Shown piece after piece: positions 43,746-56,854 of a stretch of 64,000 nt of DNA. The stretch's first letter is position 1. Each line of letters starts with the position of its first letter. The translations under genes and the position numbers were made by a program. This stretch comes from Heterocephalus glaber (Eukaryota > Chordata > Mammalia > Rodentia > Bathyergidae). The stretch covers positions 9,383,078-9,447,077 of the forward strand of contig NW_004624734.1 of the NCBI RefSeq assembly GCF_000247695.1, given 5' to 3'. A model generated the notes under the pieces. It saw only the letters and a program-made list of their open reading frames with translations. It did not search any database and was not told the DNA's origin.

Positions 43746-46141
43746 AGAGGGTTGGGGATAGAGCCCTCGGTCACCGAGGCACATGAAATGGTCTTTACCC
43801 CTGAAATGGACAACATGTGCGGAGCAGGGACTGACACCTGGCACCGAGCCCACTCTGTGGAGCTCTGCAGAATAGGCAGGGCCTGCCCGCCTGCCCTGAG
43901 GCCAGTGCCCTGCTGTCTGACCTGGGAAAGTAAGTCCTTGCCAGGAGCCTCGGTAGCCCGGTAGAGCTTCCTGGGCCACTTGAGGCCTGAGGTTCAGCCC
44001 ACGGAGGCAGCTTAGTGAGGCGGTCAGCTCACCCAGTCAGAGGCCCAGGAGGGTGCCCTGGCTTGCCCACGCCCTGCTGCATGGCCCTGAGCTGTGACCA
44101 AGCCGTCTTGGACGTGGGTTTCTCAGCCCAATGAATGGGTGATAAGAACACTCGTGGTACGAGATTCTGGTGAGCATCGAAGGAGCTGGTGTTTCAGGCT
44201 GCCAAGGCTGCTGTCCTGTTACAGTCTCCCAACATGCTGTTTACAAAAGCTCTTTCTCAGCCCAGCGAAGGGGTCTTAGAAATCAGTCTGAAGCCATGTG
44301 ATTACTCAGAACCAACAGCCAGCCGGGGTCAAGATAAAGGCATGGAAATCCTGCCAGTGTGTTAAACACAAAGGATGTAATGGCGTTCTGGGGAAGGAGG
44401 CAATGGAGTGAAGAAGGTGTCCCTGTGGGCTGTCCTGACGGCCCTCATCCCCAGCACAGTGACACTGGGCACCCAGCAGAGGGTGCAACTCACTGGACCC
44501 CATACCACCTCTGGGGCAGGAGAGGGAAACCCGGATCAGGCCCCAACTGAGCCTCAGCCCCACCAGAGCTGCTGCTCTTAACGAGTCCTCCACGGGCTCT
44601 GAAAGGTGAGAGGTGGCTGGGCCTGCAAGATGGAGCGCAGCGGAGCCCAACTCAAGGGCACCGGTTGGGACAGGTGGGCTCCCAAGACCTCCAGTCCCTG
44701 GAACACAGTGGCTGTGTCAGGCCGGCCTGCAGGTGTCCGGGAGGAGCCGGCCCTCCCGTGGAGAAGATGGCACCAATGTTGTGGCCCTTTCCTCTGCCTC
44801 CAAGGGTCAGCCCAGGCAGCATCTCGAGGAGCAGTCGTGTGTTGAATGGAAGGCAGGACAACTGCAGGCCTCCCTGGTCAGGGAGGACCCGGCTGTGTCC
44901 AGGCTGACCTCTTCGGTGTTCTCAGATGAGGAAACTGACGTGGACCTCTAGAGCTCCCTCTGGCACTGGCTAATGTCCCAAGAGACACTAGCCCTGTACT
45001 GCCAGGACACTGGTGGGGACAGCTTCTCAGATCTGTGGACCTTGGCTCCCTTCTGGGTGGAGCTCAGAGACGCCCGGCAGGGAGGAAGCCCTGGAAAGTC
45101 TCACATTGTGCAGACAGCCTCTCTTGCACTGAGCGCCTACTCCATCCTAGAGTGTGCACAGCCAGGCCCCAAGAGGCTTTGTTTAAAATCTGGTCACTCC
45201 CAAAGTTTCCCTGACTCATTCCTGGGGACATCTATCAACATTCTGAAGGATGGTGGTATCCCTCTAGGTCCCTGTCCAGGTCATGCTGTCTAATCCTCAG
45301 CACAAACCAGAAACTGGGCTCCTCAAATAAACCAGAAACAAACACCAAGTGGACACTCCACTGGGCTTAGCCCCCAGCGGGTGGCACAGAGGAGCTAGGC
45401 CAGGGTGTCATGGTCAGCTGCGGCTCTTAGCAGTGAGTCCAGCCCAGCAGAGGGAGAGAAGGGACACAAGCAAAGCCTCAGAATAGCAGATGGACACAAC
45501 TTTGGGGGAGCAGGAGCCCCAGGGGAGAATAAGTCCAGGAAACGAGGCAATAATGCTGCTGGCCTGCTAGAGTAGGAGGGGAACAGCAGACTTAGCCCTG
45601 AGGTGGTTTCCATCTCTTCAGAGGCACTGCTCAACAAGGCCAGCACGGGAGGAAGTCCCCAGCTCCTGGGAGACCTAGCTCTGAATCAGATGCGGTCAAA
45701 CCCCTGCTCGCCCTGTGCAAACTAGAGAAGTTACCAATTCTCGCCTCATTTCCCCTCTCCACTGGGCACCTGGGTGGAAGCCTCACATAGCAACATTCAC
45801 TGAATGCCAGCTGCAATGTCCACTGCCACTGTGTTAGGGGTGGGGGACCCATGACACCCCACCATAGGCTCTTAACAACGCTCACAGGAGATCCACGTGG
45901 ACAGGAGAAACGGGAAAGTGGCTTGGCCTTTTTGGAAGCAGGGTGGCAGATCCCAAGCCAGACCCTGTTCCTCAGGACTGGGGAATGCCTCCACCCAGGC
46001 CCCAGCATGACACGTGCCACATGGGTGCAGCTGAGATGTCCTGACCTTACCCTAACCCTAGGCCCTTTCCACCCTGCCCAGCCAAAGAGCTCCGTGAGGG
46101 GCCCCAAGGCCAACAGCACTCCACACCAGCCTCGGACATAC

Positions 46142-46209
46142 CTCGGTGAGGACTGATGACGACTCTGGCTTTGACACATTGTGGCTGTTGAAGAAGATGG
46201 ACTCACGGT
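46142..46209 (-). CDS. ITPK1: ITPK1 exon, substrate-lobe segment
   Basis: A 68-base exon encoding (D)RESIFFNSHNVSKPESSSVL then TE. The first Asp is split over the intron (G|AC). This short linker segment precedes the metal-binding exon and is identical to the human residues as I recall them. Acceptor 'cttttgcag', donor GTATGT. Confidence 0.96.
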
Positions 46210-49200
46210 CTGCAAAAGCACAAGACAGCAAGGGCGAGTTAGAACAGCCAGGTAGGGACACGATTCCACCAGCGGACACCAGGGGGCAGCACCACCCCAG
46301 CCACTAGCCAGGGAGGCTTCAGGCAGCAGGGCCAGGGCTCAATGGGCAGGGCACCCCTAACCCTCAGAGATGCTGCGTCGTGGGTGGATGTGTGCCCTGT
46401 TTCCATTTCTCCGCCCAGGTAAAAACCACTGGTTTACTGGGCCACCACTCCTGAGGTTCCTTCACACAGGATGCCTGCCTCAAGTGTGTCACATATATGT
46501 CAGCCGGGGTTGAATACAGGGAACTATAAGAGCTGACAGGGTGTGGACCCGGGTGTCAAAAGCCCCAGGACTCTTAGGGAGAAACGGCCAGGCTGCCACT
46601 GGTGTGCAAGAGCTTCAACTATTAAAGATTCTGCTGTTTCCCCACCATGATGGGAAAACACAGGCTTCCATAGGATCCATCCAAGAAAGCATCCAGAATG
46701 GTCTGCCTGTCTTCCCCAGAACGCTCTCCACCTCCTCCAGCCCACACGTCCCTGCTCCATGCCCGCCACTGCCGCACCCGTCCCCCTCCATCCCACTCAG
46801 GTGCCCAGGAGGCAGACAAATCCCTGGAACACTGAAGCGGTAAGTTGGTAGTGTGTTTGTTCATTTATCCTCGATAGATACATCCTTGTGGAGTTAACCA
46901 AGGTCGCTCTGGGGAGACGTAAGGCCGGCTGGTCAGCTAGGAATGTTCTCAAGCACTCCAAAGCAAGGGCACATGAAGGCAAGAATCATAAAACCACAAG
47001 CCCAGGGAGGAGTTCTGGCAAATTCTATCACCACCCCCTGGCCTCCCTCGGCCCCAAGAGTGGCACGGGACCATCCTGCTTAGGAGCCCCCGAGGAGCCC
47101 AAAGGCCCCTGCTGGAGTCTACACAGGGTGGGGCGCCACAGATCCCTCCCTTAGGACAAAGGGACTGTCCCTGGGACACAGATCCTGAAGCCTAAGGACA
47201 GGAAGGCCCCAGCTGAGGGCCTGTGTGCCAGGACTCGGGGTGCCACCCCCCGCCCCCAGTTCCAGGACTCCATAGCGCCGAAACAATCATGCATGAGGCA
47301 GTGATTCGGGCAGAGGCCAAGCAGACAGGCGCTGAGATGTACCTGGCATCCTTCCCGCTAGCGGGGCACAGAGGCCCTGGGCCACCCCGGTGTGCCCAGC
47401 AGTCCTCCTGCCGCTCCGACCAGAGCCAGTCCAGACGGGGGGCACGAGAGAAGGTCCCGGGGAGGAGCCTGGGGAAAATAAACACCCTGCGGGACTTGTG
47501 TCAAGCAGCTCCACCAATCTCCACTCCTGGGCACCGACAGCCACAAGGGAGCCTTTGGGGATGGCAAAGCTGGTTGGCCGGAGGGTGGGGCAGAGATCTG
47601 CAGTTGGCACGGGTGCTCTGGCCTTCTGCGCCAGGCCTATCTTCTTAGCCTGGGCCTTCCTCCAAGTCCAGGGGTGCTTTCCCACCCAGCCTCTCGCAGG
47701 TCCCCAAGGTCAGTGGCCAGATTGGCAGAGCAGAGGGTCAAGGGAGCCACCATCGGCGGGTAGACCCAACCAAGTTCAGGGAGGCCAGGGAGCCTACAGG
47801 AGTCACCAAGAGAACACAGGGGCACTTGGCTGGTGCCAGGCAAGGACGGAGCTGCGCCAGGCACCTGCCGTACCCATTCAACTGGACAGAGCACAGCCTC
47901 CAGCTGCTCCCTGAAGCAAGGTCAATGCACACATCTCTCAAAGGGAGCCCCTCACCCCCACTACTGGCCTGGTATGCTCCAGCCACAGGACGATTCGGCA
48001 GCAGATGCAGATGGTTCAACAGATGCCCCAGGCTCAAAATCTCTCCATGTGTAGCCAGAGCAGGGTTTCTAGCCACTGCCTGTCACCTGAGACTATGGGG
48101 AGCTGAAATGGGCTGGACAGAGTCCTGGCACCCAGTTCCTCGGGGATCTTTAAGACACCCCGTCCCTCTAACAGAGGGACTGGCCTAGGGCCTCGTTCCC
48201 TGAGTTCAACACGAGGCTCTTGGTCCTGGGAGCACCCTGGATTTGGGGGCCCCTGCTGGTCCCTGTTCTGACCTAGTCCCAAGAAACACACAGCATGGGT
48301 GAAAGAAGGGTCACCACCAGCGTCCTGCAGGGCAGGGCAGACAAGGAAAGGCATAATGAGCAGTGGTGTTCTCAACTTACAAGTGAGAAAACTAGATTCA
48401 AAAGAAGAATGAATCACAGGAACAGCCCTCAGCATTCCAGCAACTCAGCAGCACAGCCCGAGCTGTGGCCACACTGTCTCTGGCCTATGTGCTTATCTCT
48501 CGTCTCCTCTGGGTGTCAGTGAGACGCCATGTCACGGTGTTGTCAATGGTCACACAAGCCACTTTCCAGCTGCATTAAACCCCACCTCTGTGGAGGGCCC
48601 TGCACCTGCAGCCACTCCTCGCAAGGGCTCCCTCAAGAGATGGTGTCCCAGGATCCATGCTATTTCTCCTGGAGCCTCTAGACTCAGGTGACAGTTGACT
48701 CTTTGGTAATGTCCTCCCTGTGCGTCTCTCCTGCTGGAACACATGCTCACGAGGGCAGAACACTTGCCTGACTGGTTCCTGGCTGGGCCCCCAGCACCTG
48801 CACAGCGGGGCCAGGGCAGCAGGTTTGGTAAAACCAGCGTTTCATTGACCGGAAGAGGTGCTGGAGTCTAGACAAGCCCACTACAGGCTGCAAGCCAGGA
48901 CACCTGCACTTGTAAATACGGTAGTTTCCTTGAAGCACAGCCCCGCCCATTCATCTACATCTCTCTACACCTGCTTTTGCTCTGCAAGAGCAGCATTAAC
49001 GGGGATGGCAGTGGAGATATTAACCATTGGGCCATTTGCAGAAAGGTCTGCTGACCCTGCTCTGTATGCTAAGAGGTACCCCTAAGGGAAAGCAGGCCCG
49101 GGATGGGAATGTAATGGGGACCCTGCATAAATCTGGGAGTCCAACAAGCCATGTCCTCAAGCTCAAGGTCAAGGATGAGAAATAAATCCACCACACAGAA

Positions 49201-51288
49201 AGAGGGGGCCAAGGGGTGCCTGTCTACCTGGGGACCAATCTCGGCAGGAATGTGACCCATGGACAGAGAATAGAGGTGTAACCTTGTATCCTGGGGAGCA
49301 GCACAAGCCAGTGCCAACTCCTCATCAGAACTTTGCTTGGTTCCAGGCAAGGCATCAACAAGATGCCTTCAACAAGGCTCTAGAAATAATACCCTGACCT
49401 GGAGACGATGATGCATAGAAAACAAAAGTCCACTTGGCAATCGAGAGAGAACAGTGGCTGTGGAGAAGCATCCTTCTCTCTCCCAGGTCCTGAATGACCC
49501 CAGTCCCCACTTCCCTGGGTGGGCACGGGAAGCTGTGGCATCTGCCACAGTGGATGTGGGAGCCAGAAGGCTGGACGGTGGCTAGAAAGGAGCCACAGCC
49601 CAGGAGTGCCCTTTCCACCTGTAAAGGGCTGCAGCTGCGTTACAAAGAAGACACACGTGAAAGCCAGAACCCATGCTGCTTCTTTGGCACCGCACCCTAA
49701 AGACCATGGGCACAGAATCAGAAACCTGGGAGTTAGTTACCCAGTTTTCATGTGTGTTTGACCTGGGGCTGCATTGATGGCTTAGAAACAGCAAACAATC
49801 ACAAGAAAAGACATGAATGAGGAGTTCTGATCCTGATGACCATGGCTCTGGCATTTTCTAACCTGGAAGAAAAAGTTGGAAAATGCAAACTAACACACTT
49901 CTGTGTGCATAAGAAAGAAGATCTGGTGGTGAATTTCTTTTAGAGATAAACTGATTTGGATAAAAAAAGAAAGGAGATGATCTAAGACATACTCTTTTCT
50001 TTGGGCAGTGCTAGGAATGAAACCAAGGGCCTTGTGCAGGCTAAGCACACATTCTAGCCCTGAGCTACACCGCTAGTCCTCACGATTCTTAGTTTAATAT
50101 ACTTTTCATAATTAAAAGAATGTACTTTTTTAAATCAGGAAGATGATAAAGTTTTATAACTATGTCAGCCTCCTCTGGTCCAGTTTGGAAGGATGTCGCC
50201 TGGTGATGCATGGTCACACAAAGACCTCTCCAGACACCTGCCTCCCAACCACCACCCAGCTCAGGCCAAGGCCCTGGGGTTGGGTGTGGGAACAGAGGTG
50301 AGGATGGGGCTCTCCTGGCCCTGGCTGGGCACACCACCTGCACTCGAACGGAAATGAAAAGAGTGTATTTCCAAAGCACCTGCTCTCCACTGTGTTAATG
50401 GAAAGAAAAAAGTGATCCAGGGAAGGAGCCCGCGTGTCAATGCTCCCAGGGATGGCATTTCTCCCATGCAGGCAAATGACAACATGCCGGAGCAAGGTGC
50501 ACTGGGTAATCAGACGTCCCCCACAGGACCTCCCAGAAAGCTTATTCCAAAGGCACCGCCCGAAATGTTGGGCCCCTGTAATCCCCAGAACACTCTTCGG
50601 AGCAGCCCCAGTGCCAGCGGGTCTTCGACTTAGGGTCAGTTTGTAATGGCCAAGGGTAGCCAGTGCCAGGCCCACAGGAGGCAAGTAGTGAGCTGAGGGG
50701 AAAGTTGGGGACCGCAGGCTGCTCCTGGGAGGGCATTCTGGGGATGGAAGGACAGCAGCATGGTGCACACACTACCACTGGGCGACCTCTGAGGGACACA
50801 GAGGATCCCGATCCACCGATTCAAGACACTCACTGACCAGGTCCCCACCTTGCGGGTGCAGGGGTGGGGTGACTGTGTCCGCTGTGACCTGCTGAAGTCT
50901 TTGTACCCCAGCAGCTCTGCTTGCTAACAGTATACAAAACTTGGGCTCAGTCTCCCCATTTGGACAACAGAGATCAGAGTGGAGAGTGGTGTGACAGAGC
51001 CTTCAGCACCACCCTGCACTTCCCTGAGCGGCTGTGGGACAGCCGAGGCTCCTCCTGAGTCCTATCTGTGCAGGTCCCAGGACCCAGCTGCGGACAGGAA
51101 GCCTCCAGGCGCTTCCTGGGGTGGGCGTGGCTTTGCCAGCAGAAGCCCACAATGCCTGGTGCCTGGGGTCCTACTCCACCTGCATACAGCTCAGAGCCGC
51201 CAGGCCACCCCTTCAGAAGTAACTCAAGGCACGGGGGTGGCCGTGCCCAGGGTCTGGCACAGGCCACGAGCACACAAGGAGCAGATAC
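46210..51288 (-). other. ITPK1 intron
   Basis: A 5.1 kb GT-AG intron. An ID SINE lies at 50,003-50,081. The rest is mostly repeat-free, moderately GC-rich sequence with no exon I can support. Confidence 0.85.
50003..50081 (-). repeat. ID-type SINE, degraded
   Basis: 'gcagtgctaggaatgaaacc', 'gccttgtgcaggctaagcac' and 'tgagctacaccgctagtcct' give an antisense ID body. It is more diverged than the copies at 10,916 or 58,012. Confidence 0.75.
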
Positions 51289-51454
51289 CTGACGTGCCCG
51301 CGGAGAAGTTCTTGAGCGAGGGCCTCTGGACCACGGTGTAGGACTCGCCGACCACAAACACCTTGTAGAGCACGGCATTGTGGTTGATGAAGTTCTGGAC
51401 CACACAGGGCGGCTGGATGGCGCTCAGGCCTTCCTGGTTGAACACGATGGCCAT
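51289..51454 (-). CDS. ITPK1: ITPK1 exon, ATP-grasp central segment
   Basis: The exon encodes MAIVFNQEGLSAIQPPCVVQ, NFINHNAVLYKVFVVGES, then YTVVQRPSLKNFSAGTS and a split residue. LYKVFVVGESYTVV is the ATP-grasp strand with the nucleotide-contacting lysine, and VQRPS carries a conserved Arg. Only one change from human is apparent (GLSA for GLNA). Acceptor 'ttgtctcccag', donor GTATCT. Its ATG is not a start codon: it follows ...NSHE of the previous exon in phase 0. Confidence 0.97.
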
Positions 51455-52567
51455 CTGGGAGACAAGTGTCAAAGGTTGTCGGAGTCCACAGCCTACCACC
51501 CCCAACACAGCAGGGTGTTACCTTCCAGGGTGGCCCCTGCTCCCCACCAAGGCTTATCCCTATGGCATGAGGTTCGTGGGGTAGAATGCAAGAACATGTG
51601 CGGATCAATTCACTTTTGCTGTGGGGGCTGGGAAATCCTACATCCATGGGGCCTGCCATGTAGAGATGGGCAGATTGTGCACTGCACAACTTCTAAGAGC
51701 GCTATTCACACCATAGTCCCAGGGAACAGGACCCCGGGGTTGCGTGCTGCTCAACCCTGTAATATCTTGCAGGCTCCTCCCAAAGGCCCAGGAGGGAGGC
51801 AGGTAGCAGAAGCCACGGATCAAGAGCTGGAGCCCTGAGGTGACAGTCACCTCCTGGGGCCAAGCCAGGCTCCAGCATTAAATGGGTGTCACCCTCACAC
51901 GGCCCCTCCAAGACGGCACCCCGCCATTCCCCGATTACAGATGGGGAGGCTGAGGCCTTCGGGAGCTCGGGGACCTGCCGGAGAGTCCTGTCCTCGCGCC
52001 CCGGGAAGGACACAGCAGGGGACTGAGGCAGGGAGGGCAGGGGCAGCTGCAGGCAAGGTACCCTGTCTCCTGACCGAGGCCGGGAAGGACCCCGGCCACT
52101 GAGCCAGCGCAGTGCTGGGTTGAGCTAATCCCTCAGGGCCCCAGGATGGAGCCACCATGGCCCGGCAGCCAGGACTGCTGAGCAGGGACCATGGGGCCAC
52201 ACCAGCCACCGCGCCTAGGTGCCTGGCACTCAGGGGGCCAACAGGAACCCAGGGACACAGTGTGTGGGGCTGGGGGAGGCCGTCTCCCCTGGAGAAGCCC
52301 CCAGGAGAACAGGGAAGAGCCCCGGCTGCGCACACGGTAGGGTCCCCGCTCTGCTCCCTGTAGAACTGAGGCCACGCCACCAGGGTGGCTTCAGAGTACT
52401 CCGAGCTTTGCTTCGGGCTAAGATTTTCTACAAGGGGAAAAGGGAAAAGAAGAAGAGGGAGGGATGGCGCGAGAGGCTGCTGGCTCCCCACCCGCAGTTC
52501 AGTGACCTAAAAGGAAAACAGTGCTGGGGCAAAACCAGTCCTGGCCCCAGCAGAGGGCTAGGCTTTG

Positions 52568-52588
52568 AGGGAGGGAGGGAGGGAGGCG
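52568..52588 (+). repeat. (GGGA)n short tandem repeat
   Basis: About five GGGA units in an ITPK1 intron. Confidence 0.85.
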
Positions 52589-53069
52589 GGCCAGGAGCCC
52601 CCTCCTGGCTGCAGCCCCTCACGCACAGCTCCGCCTCCCGCCCTCCCTGCACCTGACACTGGGCCCTTGGGGCCCTGTGAGCTGCTCACCCCCCAGCACT
52701 GCCTGGCCTGTGGGAGACACAGAGAAGCAGGGGCATCCCTGTGAGGCTAACAGGCCCTCGCTGCACACAAGCTGAGGCCGGGGCTCACGCTGTGCGGCTG
52801 GCCTGAGACAGCCGGGTGCTGGGGTGGGCAGAGGGGTGCACGCTGTGTGTCCATCTGGGGGCAGACTGTCTCCCTGGGGGCAGTGCCCCAGCCTGAGGGC
52901 ACTGCCCCCATGGAGCCAGCAGGGGCCAGCCAAGAAGAGCCCATCTGGACCACAAACCCCTGCTGGCTGGTAGGCAGGTGGCTCCCTAACAGCTTATCAG
53001 GAGATTCCCCTGGGCCATAAGCTGTGGCAATCCCTGTAGGAAATGCCTTATCCTTCACAGGAGCTGCTA

Positions 53070-53150
53070 GATTCCTCATTCATAAATGCAGGGCAAATGC
53101 TCAGAGAGGCTCGGTGAGTTGCCCAGAGCTACACAGCTGGCAATGCAGAA
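53070..53150 (-). repeat. MIR fragment
   Basis: 'gctcagagaggctcggtgag' and 'ttgcccagagctacacagct' form a short antisense MIR core. Confidence 0.65.
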
Positions 53151-54126
53151 CACCCAAAGTGGGCCAGTTCTGGGCACTCCAAGGCTAGAAGCGTGGCCCT
53201 CCTGGCTGACCGACCTGACGCAGCTGCTCTACTCACAGCAGTGCCTGCCCTTACACTTGTGCCCTGAAACCAAGGAGCAGGAAACTCGGGAGCTGTGTGG
53301 GAGTGACAGGGAGGCACGGTTAACAGGATGCTAGCTGGTTTTGAAGTGCACCGGGGTGCCACAGGGCTCCTGATCTCTGGAGACGGCTGCCCTTTACAGC
53401 CGGCAGCGATTTCCCTCCCACAGGCAGCGACAGCCCTGTCACAGCATGGCCCCTGCTCCAGTGACACTGTCTGTTAACAGACTGCTTGCCAGGGCTGAAG
53501 AGCATGACACAAGTCTCAGAAGGGTGCGGGCGGCGGGCTTCCATTTTAGTCACTGCACCGGGAGCACTCCTGGGGGTGGGCTGCCCGGGACAGGCTTCCC
53601 CAGGCCCACCTGACATCCCCTTTGAGTGTCCCATCTGCACACTGCACCCTGGTGTGCTCTGTGGGGGCTGGGGGATAGCAGGGACCCGAGGGAACCTCCT
53701 CTCGCCCTGCACTGTCCTCCCTCACTCCCCTGGGTGGTCTATAGGGATTCTCTGCCCCCTGGGGCAGGGCTCCGGACATAGGCACCACTTCCTGGCACCC
53801 AGCTGGGCTGGGCACAGGTGCAGAGGGGATGGAGATGGTACAGGAGGGCAGTGGTCACAGCACACCAGCAGGTGCGGAACCCCTTCCTCCCTGGCCCTCA
53901 CTTGGCAGCTGGCAGAGCCTGAGGCCAATGATGGAGTCTTCCCAGTTAGTGGCCTTCCCTGGGCCCAGCCCAGTGCCTGCCACCAGTGAACAGAGGACAG
54001 AAAGACTGGGACAGGTCAGGCTCTGCTGCGGACTTCGTGCGTGTCCCCTGGAAATCCGTAAGCTGAAGCCCCAAGCGGGTTCTAGTGAGGATCTGGGAGG
54101 CCCCTCACTATTGGATTAGTGCCCTC

Positions 54127-54214
54127 TTTTTTTTTTTTGGTGGTACCAGGGATCAAACTCAGGACCTTGCGCTTGCAAGGCAGGCACAGTGCCACTGAGC
54201 TGAATCCCTCGCCC
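54127..54214 (-). repeat. ID-type SINE
   Basis: T-run, then 'ggtaccagggatcaaactca', 'ggaccttgcgcttgcaaggc', 'gccactgagctgaatccc'. It is antisense on the plus strand, hence in the same direction as ITPK1, and sits 65 bases downstream of an ITPK1 exon. Confidence 0.92.
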
Positions 54215-54278
54215 TGATTTAGGGGACGGCGGCAGTGCAGGGAGGCAGGGGACAGGGACAGTCGAGTCTTCCACTCAC

Positions 54279-54319
54279 CTCATGAGAGTTGGTGCCATGA
54301 GCCACTCGGGTTTTGCAAA
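54279..54319 (-). CDS. ITPK1: ITPK1 micro-exon, RVAHGTNSHE motif
   Basis: A 41-base exon encoding (I)CKTRVAHGTNSHE. The Ile codon is split (A|TT). The two histidines of AHGTNSH are conserved active-site residues that contact the inositol phosphate. Acceptor 'catccacag', donor GTGAGT. It is identical to human in what can be compared. Confidence 0.96.
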
Positions 54320-54657
54320 CTGTGGATGGGAAAGACAAGCAGACAGGAATTAGCAGGGCCCTCACCCACACAGCCTGACACGGCGGGCGTGGAGGGATTG
54401 GGCAGGGGGAGCTGCTGAGACACACTGAGGACAAGTGGTAGCGTCTGCACCGGGTAATGTGACAGGCGCCCCTAGGCCAGGCAGGAAGGACATCTTTGGC
54501 CCATACCCCAGGGGCCCACTCAACAGAGCGGGTGGAGGTGGGACCCAGGGCCACCCATCGCCTGCCCATCCTGAGGCAAGTTCAAATCCCAAGGTCTGTC
54601 AATACTCCATGCCTCTACTCCCTGTGGCCAGCGGTGCCGCCCGCATGCAGTACATAC
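54320..54657 (-). other. ITPK1 intron
   Basis: A 338-base GT-AG intron with no repeat. Confidence 0.85.
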
Positions 54658-54756
54658 TGAAGGGGAAAGCCAGGCCGTTCCGCTCCAGCAGCCTCATGGT
54701 GTCGTCCCCGCACAGACTCGTTAGCTCCATGAAGGGTGGAGAGCAGATCCTGTCAT
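54658..54756 (-). CDS. ITPK1: ITPK1 exon, most upstream one in the window
   Basis: The exon encodes (D)DRICSPPFMELTSLCGDD and TMRLLERNGLAFPF. It differs from human by Lys to Arg (LERNGL) and Thr to Ala (GLAFPF). It begins with two bases that complete an Asp codon from an exon outside the window. Acceptor 'caccccag', donor GTATGT. It lies at the start of the central ATP-grasp subdomain. Confidence 0.96.
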
Positions 54757-56619
54757 CTGGGGTGGAGAGAGGTTGGCTCAGAGCCCTGCCTCAGGGGCCC
54801 CCAGCTCTGAGGCACTGTGTGTGTCAATGCTAACAGCATATTCTTCAATTATACTTTCTAGTAATAGTTCTATAATTATAAAGATTTTATATGCTAATTG
54901 GAAAACTTGAAGAGCATGGAGGAGTAGAAAATGTGCATATTCACATTATTACAATACGCCCTTCTTCTCAGCCTTCATTTTAAACACGGAATACACGGAC
55001 CCGCAGCTATCCAGTAGGGTACCATTCTGTAACCTTGTTTCCACTTACTACGCTATTAACCGTTTCCCTAGCTCACCGCTTGTCCACCACAGGACATCTC
55101 GGCTTAGTGATAACCACAAGATGATGCAACGTGTGTTGGGGACCCCGCTGACCGCTTTGTACAGTGTCACCTTTATAGCCTGCAAACTTATCCCATTAGG
55201 AGGAGACGGGTCAGGCGGATGAAAAGCTTGCCCTTGGCGGCAGCATCCTTGCCTGCTGGGCTCCCAGGTGGCCTGTGACAGTCACTGCCTCCCAACTCTC
55301 AGGTCTGCTGCCTGTGACTCTCAGGCAGCCACACTCCAGGCCGGGCCACCTGGGCCGTGTGCTGCTGGTGTCTGCAGGGTGCCCACACTGGATCCTAATG
55401 CTGTGCTAGACTTTCAGAAAAGCCCTGGGGGATAAGCTTCTGAGACCATCCTGACGTTCCTGTTGCCAGGCACCGATAAAGGGCAAAGCGGATTGTTGGT
55501 GGGATAACAAGATGTGTTTTCAATCTCTCTACTGATTATTCAACGACTCGTTTGTTATTACTGATCCCTGCCACAGTCCCCTTCTCAGAAAAGACCACCA
55601 GCTCCCAGGAAGTACTACTGTGTACTTCTGGACCCAGGGGCAGGGAACGGTTGGGTTTTAGTGAGGCAGTGGTGGCCTGCCACCCATTAATTTGGAAACC
55701 AAACCAAAAGCAAACCAGCAAGCACTGTCCCCAGAGCTTGGCCAGGAGGTCAGCCCATTAAACCAAGCAGGATCCAGCCATGCTTAGCATAAACACCCAC
55801 GCCATGAACTGCATGGGGCATATTAAAGTGCTTTTCCTCCTTCCTCACCTCACTCCCCCAGGCAGAGTTCAAACTCCAAAGAGGTACAACATTTTGGGGC
55901 TGCAGGGATTCCTTGCGGGCCCTGGGAGGGTGCTAGGAGCCAGCATCCCCTGAGCCCCTGCCTGGGTATTCTTTTCATCCTCAATGTGCTGTGACAATGT
56001 CTGGAGGCAGACCCAGAGATGGGGCCAAGGGCAGTGTTGCCCAAGGTCACAGCATGGTCAACAAAGCCAGGATGAGGCACCAGGCCTCCCTAGCAACCAG
56101 CAGAAGTCAGGAGGGAGGGGTGGGTGCCAGTACTCAGCTCAGGCTCTGTCCACACAGGGCCTCAGAGTCAGCCTGGGCAGGAAGCTGCTGGGGGCTGGCA
56201 GCCCTTCCACCAGGTGAAGGGAGGAAGCGGGCTGGGCAAAGACTCCTTGCCACAGACATCAGCCCCTGCTGCTTCGGCGACAAATGCTCAGGTCTGAACA
56301 AGCTGCAGGACTTGGCAACAAGAGGCTTTGGATGGCAGCTCACCTGGCCTGGAGGGGCTGAGGTCCCACCTGTGGCCCAGGATGTGGCCCAAACCCTCTC
56401 CCGGGAAGATTTGGCTGTTGGAGGCCCAGAGGTCAGACTCCCCCCACCAGTTTCCAGAGGAGGTGAGGCAGCCTGGCTTTAGAGTTTAGCTTTTCACATT
56501 TCAATGCCCCTCACCTCCCCATTGTGCCATCTCCCCATTGTGGTTCCTTCACACATTTACCCAGTGTCACTGATGATGGCAACATGTCCATAAATTGAGC
56601 TGGTTCTGTGCCAAACACT

Positions 56620-56790
56620 GTTCCATGCAGTTGCACTGTCACTCATTTAACCCCCTGGAAGAGCCCAATGAGGAAGCACCACTGTCACCCCATTTTACCA
56701 CGAGGAAGCTGGGGTGCAGAGGAAACCCCCTCGGGGTTATACAGTGATTGGTGGTGGGATCGAGGCCTAAGAGCGTGCTCCTCTGCCGTG
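56620..56790 (-). repeat. MIR fragment
   Basis: 'actcatttaaccccctggaa', 'gagcccaatgaggaagcacc', 'ccccattttaccacgaggaa' and 'gctggggtgcagaggaaacc' keep the order of an antisense MIR. Confidence 0.75.
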
Positions 56791-56854
56791 CGGCAAGTCT
56801 CTCAATGCAACAGCAGCTTCAGATTATGGAAATTGGTCCGTGCAACACACCGCT

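Larger units (their letters stand above)
41979..46141 (-). other. ITPK1 intron
   Basis: A 4.2 kb GT-AG intron. It contains a sense MIR near 42,910-43,050 and an old L1 3' fragment near 43,195-43,745. The rest shows no gene. Confidence 0.85.
51455..54278 (-). other. ITPK1 intron
   Basis: A 2.8 kb GT-AG intron with a GGGA repeat at 52,568-52,588, an antisense MIR near 53,070-53,150 and an ID SINE at 54,127-54,214, only 65 bases from the next exon. Confidence 0.85.

Noticed and set aside
46040..46062. 'ccctaaccctaggcc' as telomere-like repeat
   Set aside because: Only two partial units, which is chance level.
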